Origin: Entoloma clypeatum
Lineage: Eukaryota > Basidiomycota > Agaricomycetes > Agaricales > Entolomataceae
Assembly: GCA_963565915.1 (NCBI GenBank)
Contig: OY751486.1
Span: 1,674,001-1,738,000 of the forward strand
Length of the DNA: 64,000 nt
Reading direction: 5' to 3'
Part shown: positions 11,361 to 21,004 of the stretch, one piece after another
Layout: each line of letters starts with the position of its first letter
Position numbering within the stretch: position 1 is the first letter of the stretch
Made by a program: the position numbers and the translations under genes
The notes under the pieces: generated by a model
Database searches by the model: none
The model's input: the letters and a program-made list of their open reading frames with translations, nothing else
What the model was told of the DNA's origin: nothing

Positions 11361-12055
11361 GGCGGACCCGTCAGGGGGCGTTCTGTGACGTGGCACGACG
11401 GGAGGTGGTTGGACAGCGGCAGGCGTGCAGGGCAGACACGGCAGCTGTCAGGGGTCAGCCACATGGCCAACACATCTGGGGGGTGTTGCTGGTTGCCTTC
11501 CCTGATGTGGGATGGTAGGGAGGGTTGGGGGGCATTTCCAGGAGACAAGGGGCATCCCTGGAGAGAGGAGGAGGGGTGAGAGGGTGGGGGATTGTGCACA
11601 TAGGCAGGGAGACAGGGAGACGGCAGTGGCAGGTGGGTGGAGGTGGTGGGAAGCGGGAGGCGACTGGACGGCAGCCAGGGGTGTTGTTGGCCGCGTCCTG
11701 TGACGTGGCACAGTGGAGAGGGTTGTTGTGGTGTTGGACAGTGGTTTGGTGACGTGTCAGGGCGTGGGCAGCTGGGTGAGGTTGGGAGGTGGCTGTGCGC
11801 GGGGGGCGGCCTCGCTCGTCGTGTTTTGGTGACGTGGAATGGCGAGGGTGGGTTGGCGAGGTCAGGAGGCAATGTGCCAGCCATTGGTGCTAGTTGTCTG
11901 GTCTGTGAGTGCATGGGTAACGAGGGTTGAGGTGGGCTTACATGTCGCAGCCAACGACGCCAGGCATGGTCGTCGGCGGTCATCGGCCTGGATGCATGGT
12001 GAGGTGGTGGATGAGAGGAAGGGGTGGTGTGTTGTTTGTTTGTTATTTGTGATGG
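11361..12055. repeat. G-rich, strand-biased block with recurring TGACGTGG
   Basis: The plus strand is strongly enriched in G over C. The motif GTGACGTGGCAC occurs near 11386 and 11699, with variants near 11749 and 11829. It shares GAGGTGGGCTTAC and the TGACGTGG motif with 41690-42140. ORFs in all frames are low-complexity and I do not call any of them. Confidence 0.45.
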
Positions 12056-12059
12056 CCCT

Positions 12060-12325
12060 CAAGAATTCCTGAGGGGTGGGTGCATTCCGATGGCATTCCA
12101 TAGGAATTCCATAGGAAATCCGATAGGAATTTGAGCATTCCGAAAGGCAATTCCTATCAGAATTTCATTCTGCTTGGAATCCAATCGGATTCCTGTCGGA
12201 ATTTTACAGCCATTTTCCCTCAAATATATGGCTGAAATTCTGATAGGAATCTGATTGGATTCCTATCAGAACGAAAAATTCCGATCGGATTCCGATTGGA
12301 TTCCGCCAGAGGATGTGGGGGAGTG
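12060..12325. repeat. Palindromic ATTCC/GGAAT repeat element, copy 1
   Basis: Many ATTCCNATAGGAAT-type palindromes, ending in GGATTCCGCCAGAGGATG then TGGGGGAGTG. The same terminal block, inverted, is at about 63700-63735, and a shorter related block is at 61820-61940. Probably a non-autonomous fold-back element that truncated the gene to its right. Confidence 0.55.
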
Positions 12326-13412
12326 CGAAGACCTTGATTCTGACAATCAAATCGTGCTTAACCTCCTCTTTGCCTGCGCTCATTGGCACTCTCTTGCAAA
12401 ACTCCAGCTACACACTGATCAAACCCTTACAGAGCTCGAGTCAGCCACTAGCATCCTTGCTGCAAAGTTCAAGGATTTTCAGAAAAAGACATGCTTGTCG
12501 TATAAGACTTATGAGCTACCCAAAGAACAGGAAAAACGACAATGAATGAAAGCAAAAAAAGCTGAAGTGAACCCTGCCAAGAAGCAGACTGCACAAGCTG
12601 AGGGTAACGGTCATAAAGAAGTGATCTTCAACCTAGCCACATATAAATACCATGTACTTGCAGACTATGTCGACACCATCAGAAAGTTTGGGACGACTGA
12701 CTCATACAGTACAGAAACGGTAAGGGTTCTTTGGAACATCTCAAAAGCTGAACATTAATTTTAGCAATCTAGGGTGAATCCGAGCACCGAACCTCAAAAG
12801 CTCGGTACAAACAAACTGACCACAGAGATTATACCAAACAGATGGTGGGGGCAGAGCGCCAACAGGCAAGACTCAGGAAGATTCGAGCCCATGCCTCCTC
12901 AAAGTTGGCATCCCCAGATTCAACCACATCTTCCAAGTCATTTGTGGTTGATCCTTCCCCCGAAGCTCATCATGCCATTGGCAAAACAGAGGATCATCCT
13001 GTGGACATTGGTCTTTTCTTTCAGGAGAATAAGAAGGATCCTGCATTCAAGGTACAAATCCACTGTTTATCAATTGATTGTTATTAACTTCAAGAAGCAT
13101 TTCATTTCAAAGCTCAAGCAGCACCTTCTACCTCAGATCCATCTCATGCTCATGACCAATGGCTTCGCACCAGAAAATTCTACCGAAGGAGACTGGAAAA
13201 AAGTATTCTTGAAGCACAATCAAATTTATGCCCACCACACAATGTGCATCAACTTTACAACTTACAATGTTTGTCGCGCGGGCAATGTTATCAACACTAA
13301 CGGCCCACGAAACAACATTCTGCTTCTTAGCCATCAGATCACTTCCACTTCCGAGCCCGAACATCTTTTCCTGTATGCAAAGGTTCTGGGTATCTTCCAT
13401 GCACATGATGCA
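12325..13412 (+). pseudogene. Fragment of a Plavaka/CMC-like transposon protein with two introns
   Basis: Three exons can be read. Exon 1 ends at 12719, with LAKLQLHTDQTL, YKTYELPKE, FNLATYKYH and FGTTDSYSTET. Intron 12720-12772 (GTAAGG...CTAG) joins to GESEHRTSKARY in exon 2. Intron 13052-13094 joins to KHFISKLKQHLLP in exon 3, which ends with YAKVLGIFHAHD. These blocks occur in order in a protein common in Agaricomycete transposable elements; the Plavaka/CMC label is from memory and moderate. Exon 1 has one TGA at 12543-12545. The N-terminus is replaced by the ATTCC element and the C-terminus is cut by the copia fragment. Intron positions are inferred from frame and splice consensus. Confidence 0.65.
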
Positions 13413-14595
13413 AACTAACCGGAGCACCTGTGAAATGCTGCACGGATGTGTTTGTCATGCGATTGAGAAGTTCTCTCACACCTGCAGTCATGATATGTTC
13501 AGCGGGACTAGATGTCAACCACGATTCGAGAGGAGGAGGACAACGAGGATCAGTCGTCTGAGCAGAAGATTGTTGGGAGGGAATGACGCTTCCCGAGCCC
13601 GTGACAGTGGTGAAGGAGGCTGTCGGCAGATTCATAGTCATTGCTGATGAGGCAATATGAGAGCAGCCGGCGGTGTCGCCTGCAGCGGCTTCTTGGGCGC
13701 ACTGGGCCTTTTTCCAACTCCGCAACCCTTCCTTTTTGGATACAAATGGCTGCTTCTTATTTTGATCACTGGAGTTGTTCGACAGTGTCTCCTTTGCCTT
13801 TCCTTTTCCTTTGTTCTGTTGTTGAGGTTTGCTGGAATTCTGGTTTGACCCAGAAGCATCAGCAGGTCCCAGACCATTACGCCAGCAGGGTTCCTGTCCT
13901 TTCCGCTTGACAGCGGAGATCTTGTTGGCAGCCGGAAGTTGTGCTTTGGCTTGTATGCACATATACTCCATGGTTATGATGGCTTCAACATCGGCAAGTT
14001 TGAAAGTATCTAACTTCCATTCTTTTGCCAGATGCGAACCAAGGTGTTTCCACTTTGGAGGGAGACAGTGCACAGCAAGCATCCCTTGTAATTTTGTTGC
14101 AAAGGGGATCTTGTGCCTTTTGAGGTGTGCCAAGAGATCACGGAATTTAGAGAATTCCAGACGGGGGTCACCACCAGACAGGTGCCAATCGAGAGTCAAG
14201 GCGAAGTCCTTGAACGTCTCATCAGGGCCTTTGTTCTCAAAGAGAACCTTCAACTGATCCCAAACTTCTTTCAAAGCTTTGAATGCAGTAACCTCATGCT
14301 TTACAGATTCCACCAGAGATAAGATGATTGCGCCGTGCGCTTTCAAGTCTTTCTCCTTCCACTTGCAGAACTCCTTTCGTTGTTCAGACATTGAAGCGGC
14401 TGTTAAGGAGGTTGGCTGTCTCCAGTCCCTGGATACAAGCATCCAGGTCCCTTCAAACTGTAAAAACCCTGTCATCTTATCGCTCCACTCCTTCCAGTTA
14501 GAGCCGGTCATCTTGACGACAGCGGATTTGTAATCAAAAGAAGACATGATTTGATGCGAAGGGTGAGAGCGCAAAAGACTAGAAATAGAATGCAT
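13413..14595 (-). pseudogene. Ty1/copia gag with a degenerate protease start
   Basis: An open frame of 418 residues from Met 14595, about 390 of them element-derived. The N-terminal part (MTGSNWKEWSDKMTGFLQF, then LFENKGPDETF) is the helical gag domain of fungal copia elements. A Lys/Gln-rich stretch follows. The segment around WLTSSPAEHI may be a decayed DSGA-x-x-H protease site. The last 25 or so residues are read through the junction into antisense of the neighbouring gene fragment. RT, RNase H and integrase are missing, so this is a 3'-truncated copy. Confidence 0.7.
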
Positions 14596-14614
14596 CAGTC
14601 ACATGTCAAATCAC

Positions 14615-14820
14615 TGGATCTTAGATGAAACAGGGATACAGCAACATGTGTTTTGCTCCACTAGGGTCCATCAGACCCCTATTCCACATTTAACGTCGTA
14701 CACAGAGTTAACTGGTAGACACATGTATGGAGGCGGATGGGCGTCGCGATCATCAGGGTGTTATCGCCTGAATCTGCTAGCTCATCGTGCTACACGATGA
14801 TGTGGGATTAAACATCCACA
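14615..14820 (-). repeat. Putative 5' LTR of the copia fragment
   Basis: On the minus strand this begins TGTGGATGTTTAATCCC and ends about 20 bp before the copia gag start codon, as a copia LTR would. No second copy exists in the window, so both ends are inference. Confidence 0.35.
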
Positions 14821-15243
14821 TAATCATTAATGTTGTATGTACAGATCGAGGTGCACTTGATCTATTGCATTTGCAATATAGCTGTTAAGTACTGATTGAC
14901 AAAACATCGGAGCTACGTCGGACATGTCGGAAGGTCGGAGGGTCGGAGTGCGTGCAACGTAGGGGCAAGGAGTTGGCTTCAACTTGTGTGTTGCGCCCTC
15001 GCTAATATGTCGGTGTCCTTATTTCGGAGGATCGGAGGATTGGAGGGTCGGAGGTCGGACTCAAGTTAAGAGTCGGAAAGAGGACGGGAGGTGTGATGTC
15101 GAATCTAAGTTGATATTCAAACTGAAGCTAATACATGATTCTACATAAGTTTAAATACTATGTCGGAGGTCGTGTGGCTTCGTCGGAGTCGGATAATAAG
15201 TGGCTGTCGGAGATGCTTAACATGGTCAGATGTAAGTAATGTA

Positions 15244-16862
15244 CAGTGCCTCACAAAACTGATTCAATGTTTGTTGCTTTTTGAATACCTTCAAGATAAC
15301 TCTGCAAAGAATACCAATTGAATTAAACCTTTGGTATATAATTGAAAGCCCTACTTCAGGGCTTTCAGAATATAAAAAAATCATATGATTTAGATCAGAA
15401 TCCATGGAGATATGATTAAATTAAATCAGCAACTCATTGAATCAGTTTTGTGAGTACCTATGGCAATTATCAGAATCAAATGCTTCACTGGTTGTATGGT
15501 AACCAGTTGTCATGACTTACTGATGGAACTTGAATAGAACCCTGATGGGTTGTCAAGGAAAGTTGTATAAGAAGAATCCAACCTCAACAGCCTCCATAAT
15601 TAATCATGTGCCCTATCTCCTCTTCCCACAAGGAAAACATTCTTTCTCTGGCCTCCAATGGTCACTCCACTCGTCATATTGCCTCTAACCTGGGTGTCAG
15701 CCAACCAACTGTCTCCAGAGTGCTTCAGAATCTTCTTCCTCATCGCAGTCTCTCTTCTGGTGGTCGTCCATCCAAGCTTTCTCCCACCAACACACGAAAC
15801 ATACTTTCACAAATCACCTCAGGGAGAGCCTCCAATGCTGTGCAGGCTACCAAACACATCAACACTGTCATCTCCAATCCTGTCTCCCCAGAAACTGTGA
15901 GAAGGGTTCTCAGAAAACATGAATTCAAGGCTGTAACAAAGAAGAAAAGACCTTTCTTAAAGGCCATACATCGGAAGAGGCGGTTGGCATTTGCTATGAA
16001 GCACAGGAAATGGACAGTGGAGGACTGGAAGAGGGTCATTTGGTCAGATGAGACCAAAATCAACAGGTTTGGGTCAGATGGCAAGGAATGGGTCTGGAGA
16101 AAGAAGGGTGAGGGGCTTATTGAAAGAGAGGTTCAGGGCACAGTCAAGTTTGGGGGAGGAAATATTATGGTTTGGGGTTGTATGGGTTGGGAAGGTGTGG
16201 GGAGACTTGCAGAGGTTGAGGGGAGGATGGATGCTGATCAGTATGTGTCCATTTTGGAGGACAATTTGCTGCCCAGCATGGAGGAGAGTGGAATCTCTGA
16301 AGAGGAGATCATTTTTCAGCAGGACAATGACCCCAAGCACACCTCCAAGAAGGCCAAAAAATGGATGGACAGCAAGAATATTGCTCTGCTGGATTGGCCT
16401 GCACAGTCCCCAGACCTCAATCCTATTGAACACCTCTGGGTTCATATTAAAAGGAAGTTGAATGAATATCCAACACCACCCAAGGGAGTCTGGGAGATTT
16501 GGGACAGAGCAGCAGAGGTGTGGAATAATATAGAGCCAGAAGTGTGTCAAAATCTGATAGAAAGTATGCCAAGAAGGGTAGAGGCAGTAATCAAAGCTAA
16601 GGGGGGTAATACCAAGTACTAAAGTATAAAATACTGTATTTATTGTACATACTCACAAAACTAATTCAATGAGTCCCTGGAGTAATTTGATCATATATTG
16701 ATAATTTTTTATGGGAATTACATAATTATTGCAGATTCCGAGAGTCCTGAAGCAGGGCTTTTAACCAGGTACCAATACCTTCTTTTGATTGGCATTATTC
16801 GCAAAGTTATTTTGAAGGTGTTCACAAAGTAACAAACATTGAATCAGTTTTGTGAGGCACTG
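15244..16862 (+). mobile_element. Tc1/mariner element copy 2, complete
   Basis: 1,619 bp, inverted relative to copy 1, with TA duplications at 15242-15243 and 16863-16864. The arm before the ORF matches copy 1 almost perfectly. The other arm shows several differences (for example near 16650-16800). It interrupts the solo LTR, so it is younger than that LTR. Confidence 0.95.
15606..16622 (+). CDS. Tc1/mariner DD34E transposase, copy 2
   Basis: 338 residues, identical to copy 1 except for Gly in place of Glu seven residues before the end. The catalytic Asp, Asp and Glu of the DD34E triad and both helix-turn-helix units are intact, with no stop or frameshift. With copy 1 it frames a 4.6-kb segment between inverted elements. 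Two intact ORFs among heavily decayed retroelements suggest recent arrival. Confidence 0.95.
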   Translation: MCPISSSHKENILSLASNGHSTRHIASNLGVSQPTVSRVLQNLLPHRSLSSGGRPSKLSPTNTRNILSQITSGRASNAVQATKHINTVISNPVSPETVRRVLRKHEFKAVTKKKRPFLKAIHRKRRLAFAMKHRKWTVEDWKRVIWSDETKINRFGSDGKEWVWRKKGEGLIEREVQGTVKFGGGNIMVWGCMGWEGVGRLAEVEGRMDADQYVSILEDNLLPSMEESGISEEEIIFQQDNDPKHTSKKAKKWMDSKNIALLDWPAQSPDLNPIEHLWVHIKRKLNEYPTPPKGVWEIWDRAAEVWNNIEPEVCQNLIESMPRRVEAVIKAKGGNTKY

Positions 16863-17334
16863 TACGTAGTAACGAGATTCATAACAGTAAGTATGCATAA
16901 TAAGTATTAGTCAAAATGTCGGAGGTGTCGGAGGTGTTGGAATTGGTTGGAAATCATTGGAGCTGATTGGAATGTAACAATAGCGGCATTGAGTCTTACT
17001 GAGACTGCCAGCGACGAGCGCAATGGCGAGTCTCAGGGCTCATAACCTGTTGGAACAGCATACAATCACATCAACACTGGAGGTGATCACAGTGGATGGG
17101 TCGTTGTGCAGTCCTAGCATACTCTATGCTACGCGCTACAGATTGTGTATCTATGATAGAGGGGGAACCTTACTACTAACCTTGGGAGGTGTTTGCAAGG
17201 TGGGGGTTACTCAGTAAGAGTGTTATATTGCACAGAGAATAAGGACAGTCTTATATACTAGTCTACTTATTTGTACACTATTTGTATGTCATGGGGTTGA
17301 GCACATGGCGCGTCTAATGGAAGCATAAGTTATT

Positions 17335-17732
17335 CAACAGCAATGCAGAGAATACCGGCAACAAAAGCAGCATCTGTTGGGTGGCAATGCAGAGAAAACC
17401 GACATCTGTTGAGGCGGCAATGCAGAGAAAACCAGCAATCTGAACTGATGCTGGTTTTCTTTGCATTGCTGCTTTTTTTTGCAAGTTTTCTCTGCATTGC
17501 TGCCTCAACAGATGCCGGTTTCCTTTGCATTGCCGCCTCAACAGATGCCACTTTTTTTGCCGGCTGCATTGCCACCTCAACAGATGCTGGTTTCCTTTGC
17601 ATTGCTGCCTCAACTGATGCCGCTTTTTTTGCATTACCGCCTCAACTCATGCCGCTTTTTTGCCAGTTTTCTCTGCATTGCCGCCTCAACAGATGCCGGT
17701 TTTCTCTGCATTGCTGCCTCAAAAGCCTCTCC
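17335..17732. repeat. Minisatellite that reverses orientation in the middle
   Basis: The unit is about 33 bp. To about 17440 it reads GGCGGCAATGCAGAGAAAACC plus CATCTGTTGA. From about 17450 it reads as the reverse complement, including TTTCTCTGCATTGC, seven or more times. The two halves could fold into a long hairpin. Frames stay open because the unit length is divisible by three; they are not genes. Confidence 0.8.
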
Positions 17733-17884
17733 AACAACATTGTGGCCAGAGATATGAGAATGCTACTCATTGCATGACAGAATTATGCAGATAGACAAGA
17801 AGATAGCAGCACAATCTTATATGTATTATAGATAGTAGTTGCAATGCATATACAGTTGCGAGTGGATGGTTTGCCAGCACATAT

Positions 17885-18056
17885 AATACAGGCCATTGCC
17901 GTCTCAGAAATAAATACTAGGTCACACATTTGCCACCAACAGCTGGTACATATAGTACAGGCAATGCAAGTTCATATAGCACAGGCAATGCCGGTTCATA
18001 CATTACAGACAATGCCAGTTCATACAGTACAGGCAATGCCGCTCCGCTGGAGCTCT
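17885..18056. repeat. Second minisatellite, unit about ACAGGCAATGCCGGTTCATA
   Basis: Five or six copies of a unit near 24 bp around ACAGGCAATGCC and TTCATACAGT. It shares the core GGCAATGC with the preceding array, which points to one element's subterminal repeats. Confidence 0.75.
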
Positions 18057-18142
18057 AGCAGGCCCGCTGTTGCCGACTCACTCAATACATTGTATGCCTT
18101 CGCTACACCGTCTTAGTCAGTACACTATAGGTTGACTACCTG

Positions 18143-18730
18143 CCAGCTCTACTCATTGTTTTATAGACTCCCATTATGCTTCATCTTATAAACTCCCTTT
18201 CACCTCCATACCTCCATTGAACTTAAATTATTTGACGGAACATCCAACTCCGTCATTACTCAGGCAGTTGATCTCCCTGTATACTTTTCCTCCAGTAAAT
18301 ATATGGCCATTATAGCCTATGTGACTCCGCTTGATTCCTCTTGTTCTATGGTTCTTGGATACAACTGGCTCACCCACTACAATCCTATGATTGACTGGGT
18401 ATTGGGCAGTATGATTTTCCATCCACAGCTCTTGAAGGAGTCTCCAACCTTGACATCTTCTGCCAGGTCAGCTCCACTACCTCTGCAGATCCTTTCCGAT
18501 ACTCCAACCTCCAACTCCGACACACCTGTTGCAACTCCGGATGTTGTTCCAAACATTGCACTAGTAAATGCAGCCGCATTTGTGCAAGCTTGCAAACTTC
18601 TGGGTGCCCAATCTTTCCAAATTCACCTCTCTGACCCCACGATCTCCACTCAATCTGCTCCCATGTCTGAGAGACCTCCGGATCTCTCCCATGTCCAGCA
18701 AGACTATCACGACTTCACCAATATTTTTAG
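18143..18730 (+). pseudogene. Ty3/gypsy protease-to-RT spacer fragment (G3)
   Basis: Starting near 18200, the frame reads LKLFDGTSNSVITQAVDLP then MVLGYNWLTHYNP, the C-terminal half of a gypsy retropepsin. The spacer leading to RT follows (NAAAFVQACK, DYHDFTNIFS). The DSG active site lies upstream of what is preserved. One TAA lies upstream near 18190. It stops abruptly at 18730, where a hAT-like terminus begins. It is on the same strand as the integrase pieces at 19855-20311 and 41382-41612 and probably belongs to the same copy. Confidence 0.7.
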
Positions 18731-19080
18731 TAGAGTTCAAAAGTCCAGTTTTTTTAAAAAAAATTAACCACTAACCAGACCAAACCAAACCAGTGGTTTG
18801 CTTAACTGACCAGTTTGAGTTAATCAGATTCAGACATACCACTGGTTTAAGTTAATCACTTTTGGGGGAAAAAATTAACCAGGCTTAACCAGTTTAAACC
18901 ACTTTCAACCAATGAACCTCATGCAAAGCAAGAGGGTACTCCAAGTCATCTAAGCTATTGACATACACCCCCAAACACAGTATTTAACTCATAACAGGTC
19001 TCTCTTGGATTTGGAAAAAAATAAAAACTATAAAAAACCAGTTAAAACTGCTCTCAAGAGGTTATATTATTTGAATCATA
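18731..19080. mobile_element. AACCAGT-rich element with a hAT-like left end
   Basis: The left end TAGAGTTCAAAAGTCCAG matches the MITE terminus TAGTGTTTAAAGGTCCA at 14 of 17 positions. The body is rich in TTAACCAG and AAACCAGT. The right end and target duplication were not found, so the boundaries are approximate. Confidence 0.4.
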
Positions 19081-19134
19081 TATTTTATTTGGGCAATTCT
19101 TATTTACAATTAACTATTGATGTTAAGAAATATT

Positions 19135-19290
19135 TGATGGGGACATGAGAGGCTGGTGTTGGATATGAGAGCCGGCCGTTGGGCATGAGGAGGGGGCTGA
19201 TGGTGGTGAGAGATGGCCGTTGGGTGTGAGTAGACACCATTGGGCGTGAAAGGAGGCCATTGGGCTTGAGTAGACGCCATTGGGCACGAG
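19135..19290. repeat. Degenerate GCCATTGGGC repeat, inverse of 5740-6010
   Basis: Five or six copies of GCCRTTGGGC with GTGAGTAGAC spacers, the reverse complement of the unit at 5740-6010. No gene. Confidence 0.65.
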
Positions 19291-19294
19291 TCAG

Positions 19295-19851
19295 TGTTAC
19301 ACTTTTTCACCCCTTTCCTATGCACCTTCACGCAACCCCTCGACCCTGATCCTTATCAGACCCCATTTCACTTAACTCCAACAACCCTAGGACATGAGTC
19401 CTCTCTAAAAGCGCTATGACTCACAATAACTCGGACTATTCTCCCTTTAGATATATTTTCACTTGTTATCTCTGACTCATGGCCTCGAGGCCTTATCTCT
19501 GACTCCTATGCCACAACCCCCTTGAAACATCTATCTAACCAATGGCTTATTTAGCTCCTGCACAGCACCTACTCATTTATAGCTATAGGATAACATATAT
19601 AAGACCTGTAACCTTAGAGTATAGGTCCTTAGCTTGACCTAGGCATACAACACTTACTTGTCTATTCCTTCAAATGCTCTCCAACTAAGTGCCTTGCAAG
19701 GACTTAGCTCTGCCGAACCTGAACCGAGTCGTCCTTCTGAGGAACTTGCTGACCTTGACCAAGTCGATCTATTGAGGGACTTGTTGTGGAACCAATTTGA
19801 ACCCACGTGATCTGATCCTTGGACTTTCTGTTGTAGGCTATCGCCATAACA
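19295..19851 (+). repeat. Solo LTR of gypsy family L (same family as G6)
   Basis: Begins TGTTACACTTTTTCACCCC and ends ATCGCCATAACA. It is a diverged copy of the LTRs at 30978-31532, 50924-51468 and 57565-58109, including a TATA-like box and AGCTTGACCT downstream of it. No adjoining family L internal region and no target duplication, so flanks have been lost or rearranged. Confidence 0.8.
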
Positions 19852-19854
19852 GAA

Positions 19855-20311
19855 AGGATCCTTAACATTGTGGATCACTTCTCCAAGATGGTAATCGCGG
19901 TCTTCACTTCCATCACTTTGACATCCTCCCAGCTTGCAAACATCTACCAGGAAAAGGTCTTCCCCCTCTTTGGTGTCCCCAAGAAAGTTGTGTCAGACCA
20001 TGGTCCACAGTTTGCGAGCAAATTTACTTGTGACATCTGCAAAATCCTCAACATCAAACAGAACCTCTCAACCGTATACCACCCAGAGACCAATGCCCAG
20101 GTCAAACAGATGAACCACGAAGTCACCCAATACCTCCGAATGTACAGTATGTGAGCTACCACCAAGATGACTTGTCCAACTGGCTACCTCTGGCCCAGTT
20201 CACCTTGAATAACCATGTCAGCACCTCCACTGGTGAATCTCCTTTCTATCTCAACCATTGACGTCATCCACACATGCCACACATTTGAGATGTCCATGTG
20301 AAGAAGAAGGG
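19855..20311 (+). pseudogene. Ty3/gypsy integrase core, 5' part (G3), split by KDZ-A
   Basis: Reads IVDHFSKM, VVSDHGPQFASKF and a decayed YHPETNAQVKQMNHE. After one frameshift near 20150 it continues with DDLSNWLPLAQFTLNNHVS. These are the DDE core and following segment of a gypsy integrase. TGA codons occur near 20260 and 20285. Coding stops at 20311, where KDZ-A begins, and resumes in frame at 41382 after removal of one copy of the 7-bp duplication. Confidence 0.85.
20305..20311. repeat. Target duplication AGAAGGG, left of KDZ-A
   Basis: The same 7 bp recur at 41382-41388 on the other side of the element. An 8-bp reading also fits with one mismatch (AAGAAGGG versus GAGAAGGG). Confidence 0.8.
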
Positions 20312-20440
20312 CACATACTCAACCTACATTGTATTGTAATATACGGTCCAGCGAACATATACACTGTATGGTAAATTACGGAAGCAGCGAATTCGCCATG
20401 GCGAACGGCGACAGAATGAAATGTGGTCGGCGACAAAGTC
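20312..20440 (+). repeat. KDZ-A left terminal inverted repeat
   Basis: Contains TACATTGTATTGTAATATA then TACACTGTATGGTAAATTAC, two related units of about 35 bp in tandem, followed by GAATTCGCC and GACAGAATGAAATGTGG. The right end carries the same order inverted, with a 23-bp insertion after the second unit. The tandem units are plausible transposase-binding sites. Confidence 0.85.
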
Positions 20441-20640
20441 AATGCGGCCGGCAACAAACTCTATGCCCCCGGCGACAAACTCAATGCAGCCGGTGACAAC
20501 GATCGGCCGACGACAGTCAAATGAAATGTGGCCGGCAACAACACATCAATCAACAGTCAAATGTTGGCCAGTGACAATGTCAATCCAGCTGGCGACCCTC
20601 AAATGAAATGTGGCCGGCAAAAAAACTCAATGGTCACCGG
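20440..20640. repeat. KDZ-A left subterminal minisatellite, unit GCCGGCGACAAACTCAATGCA
   Basis: About eight imperfect 21-bp units. The inverted equivalent lies at about 40960-41265. The core CCGGCGA also recurs in exons of all four KDZ-A genes. Confidence 0.85.
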
Positions 20641-20699
20641 CGAAAGGAAGGACTGGCGAAAAGGTTGAAAAGGACCGGAGAAAGGTGGCCGGCGACAAA

Positions 20700-20985
20700 A
20701 CTCAATGCGGCCGACACCAGGATTGCCGTCGTCATCTTGACGAAGTAGTCTGTCGCGGCATGAGACATTCATCTTGCCTGGACGTGTCGCCGGCACAGAC
20801 ATGTCCTGTGACCGGCGACGCGGCAAACACATACCGGCGAAACAATGGTCAGTGAAACAATGGTCACCGGCGAAAGGAAGGACCGGCAAAAAGGTTTACC
20901 GGCAAAAGGAAGGGCGGCAAAAGAATGTCGGTGAAAGGATGTCGAAAGGATGTCGGTGAGGAATCAAGCTGGCGACAACAGACAG
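20700..20985 (-). repeat. Inverted partial copy of a KDZ transposase intron and exon
   Basis: The reverse complement matches 36310-36625: the intronic array of TTCGCCGG-type units, then CCGGCGACACGTCCAGGC, then the exon start ATGTCTCATGCCGCGA...CTACTTCGTCAAGATGACG. It is out of place near the left end, opposite in orientation to the transposase. It codes for nothing by itself. Confidence 0.8.
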
Positions 20986-21004
20986 TCATCTGTTACAAAC
21001 CAGG

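Larger units (their letters stand above)
14883..16979. mobile_element. Solo LTR with a Tc1 element inserted in it
   Basis: Ends are TGTTAAGTAC and GGAATGTAACA, and perfect 5-bp duplications ATAGC flank it (14878-14882 and 16980-16984). Removing the Tc1 copy and its TA duplication leaves about 476 bp, a normal LTR size. The LTR is rich in TCGGAG/CTCCGA, as is the separate gypsy G5. No internal region is present, so it is a recombination-derived solo LTR. Confidence 0.8.
16985..18142. mobile_element. Remnant of a KDZ-like element (KDZ-B), right end at 18142
   Basis: A non-coding block of minisatellites ending in GTTGACTACCTG at 18142. Its reverse complement, CAGGTAGTCAAC, equals the right terminus of KDZ-A at 41381. 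It is followed directly by gypsy G3 coding sequence. The left end was not found; it may lie before the solo LTR (14821-14882) or be lost. The motif GCATTGCCGCC recurs at 62.1-63.0 kb. Assignment is inference from the shared terminus. Confidence 0.45.

Noticed and set aside
11327..11983. 218-residue minus-strand ORF, Pro/Ser/His-rich
   Set aside because: Lies in a C-rich strand-biased block where all frames tend to stay open; no domain, intron or homologue in the window.
17335..18056. Regular repeats that could be taken for a CRISPR array
   Set aside because: Units are contiguous and imperfect with no unique spacers, they reverse strand, no cas genes are present and the organism is eukaryotic.
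19295..19851. Plus LTR at 19295 as the 5' LTR of the adjoining integrase
   Set aside because: An integrase core cannot directly follow a 5' LTR, no primer-binding site of the family follows it, and no target duplication matches.
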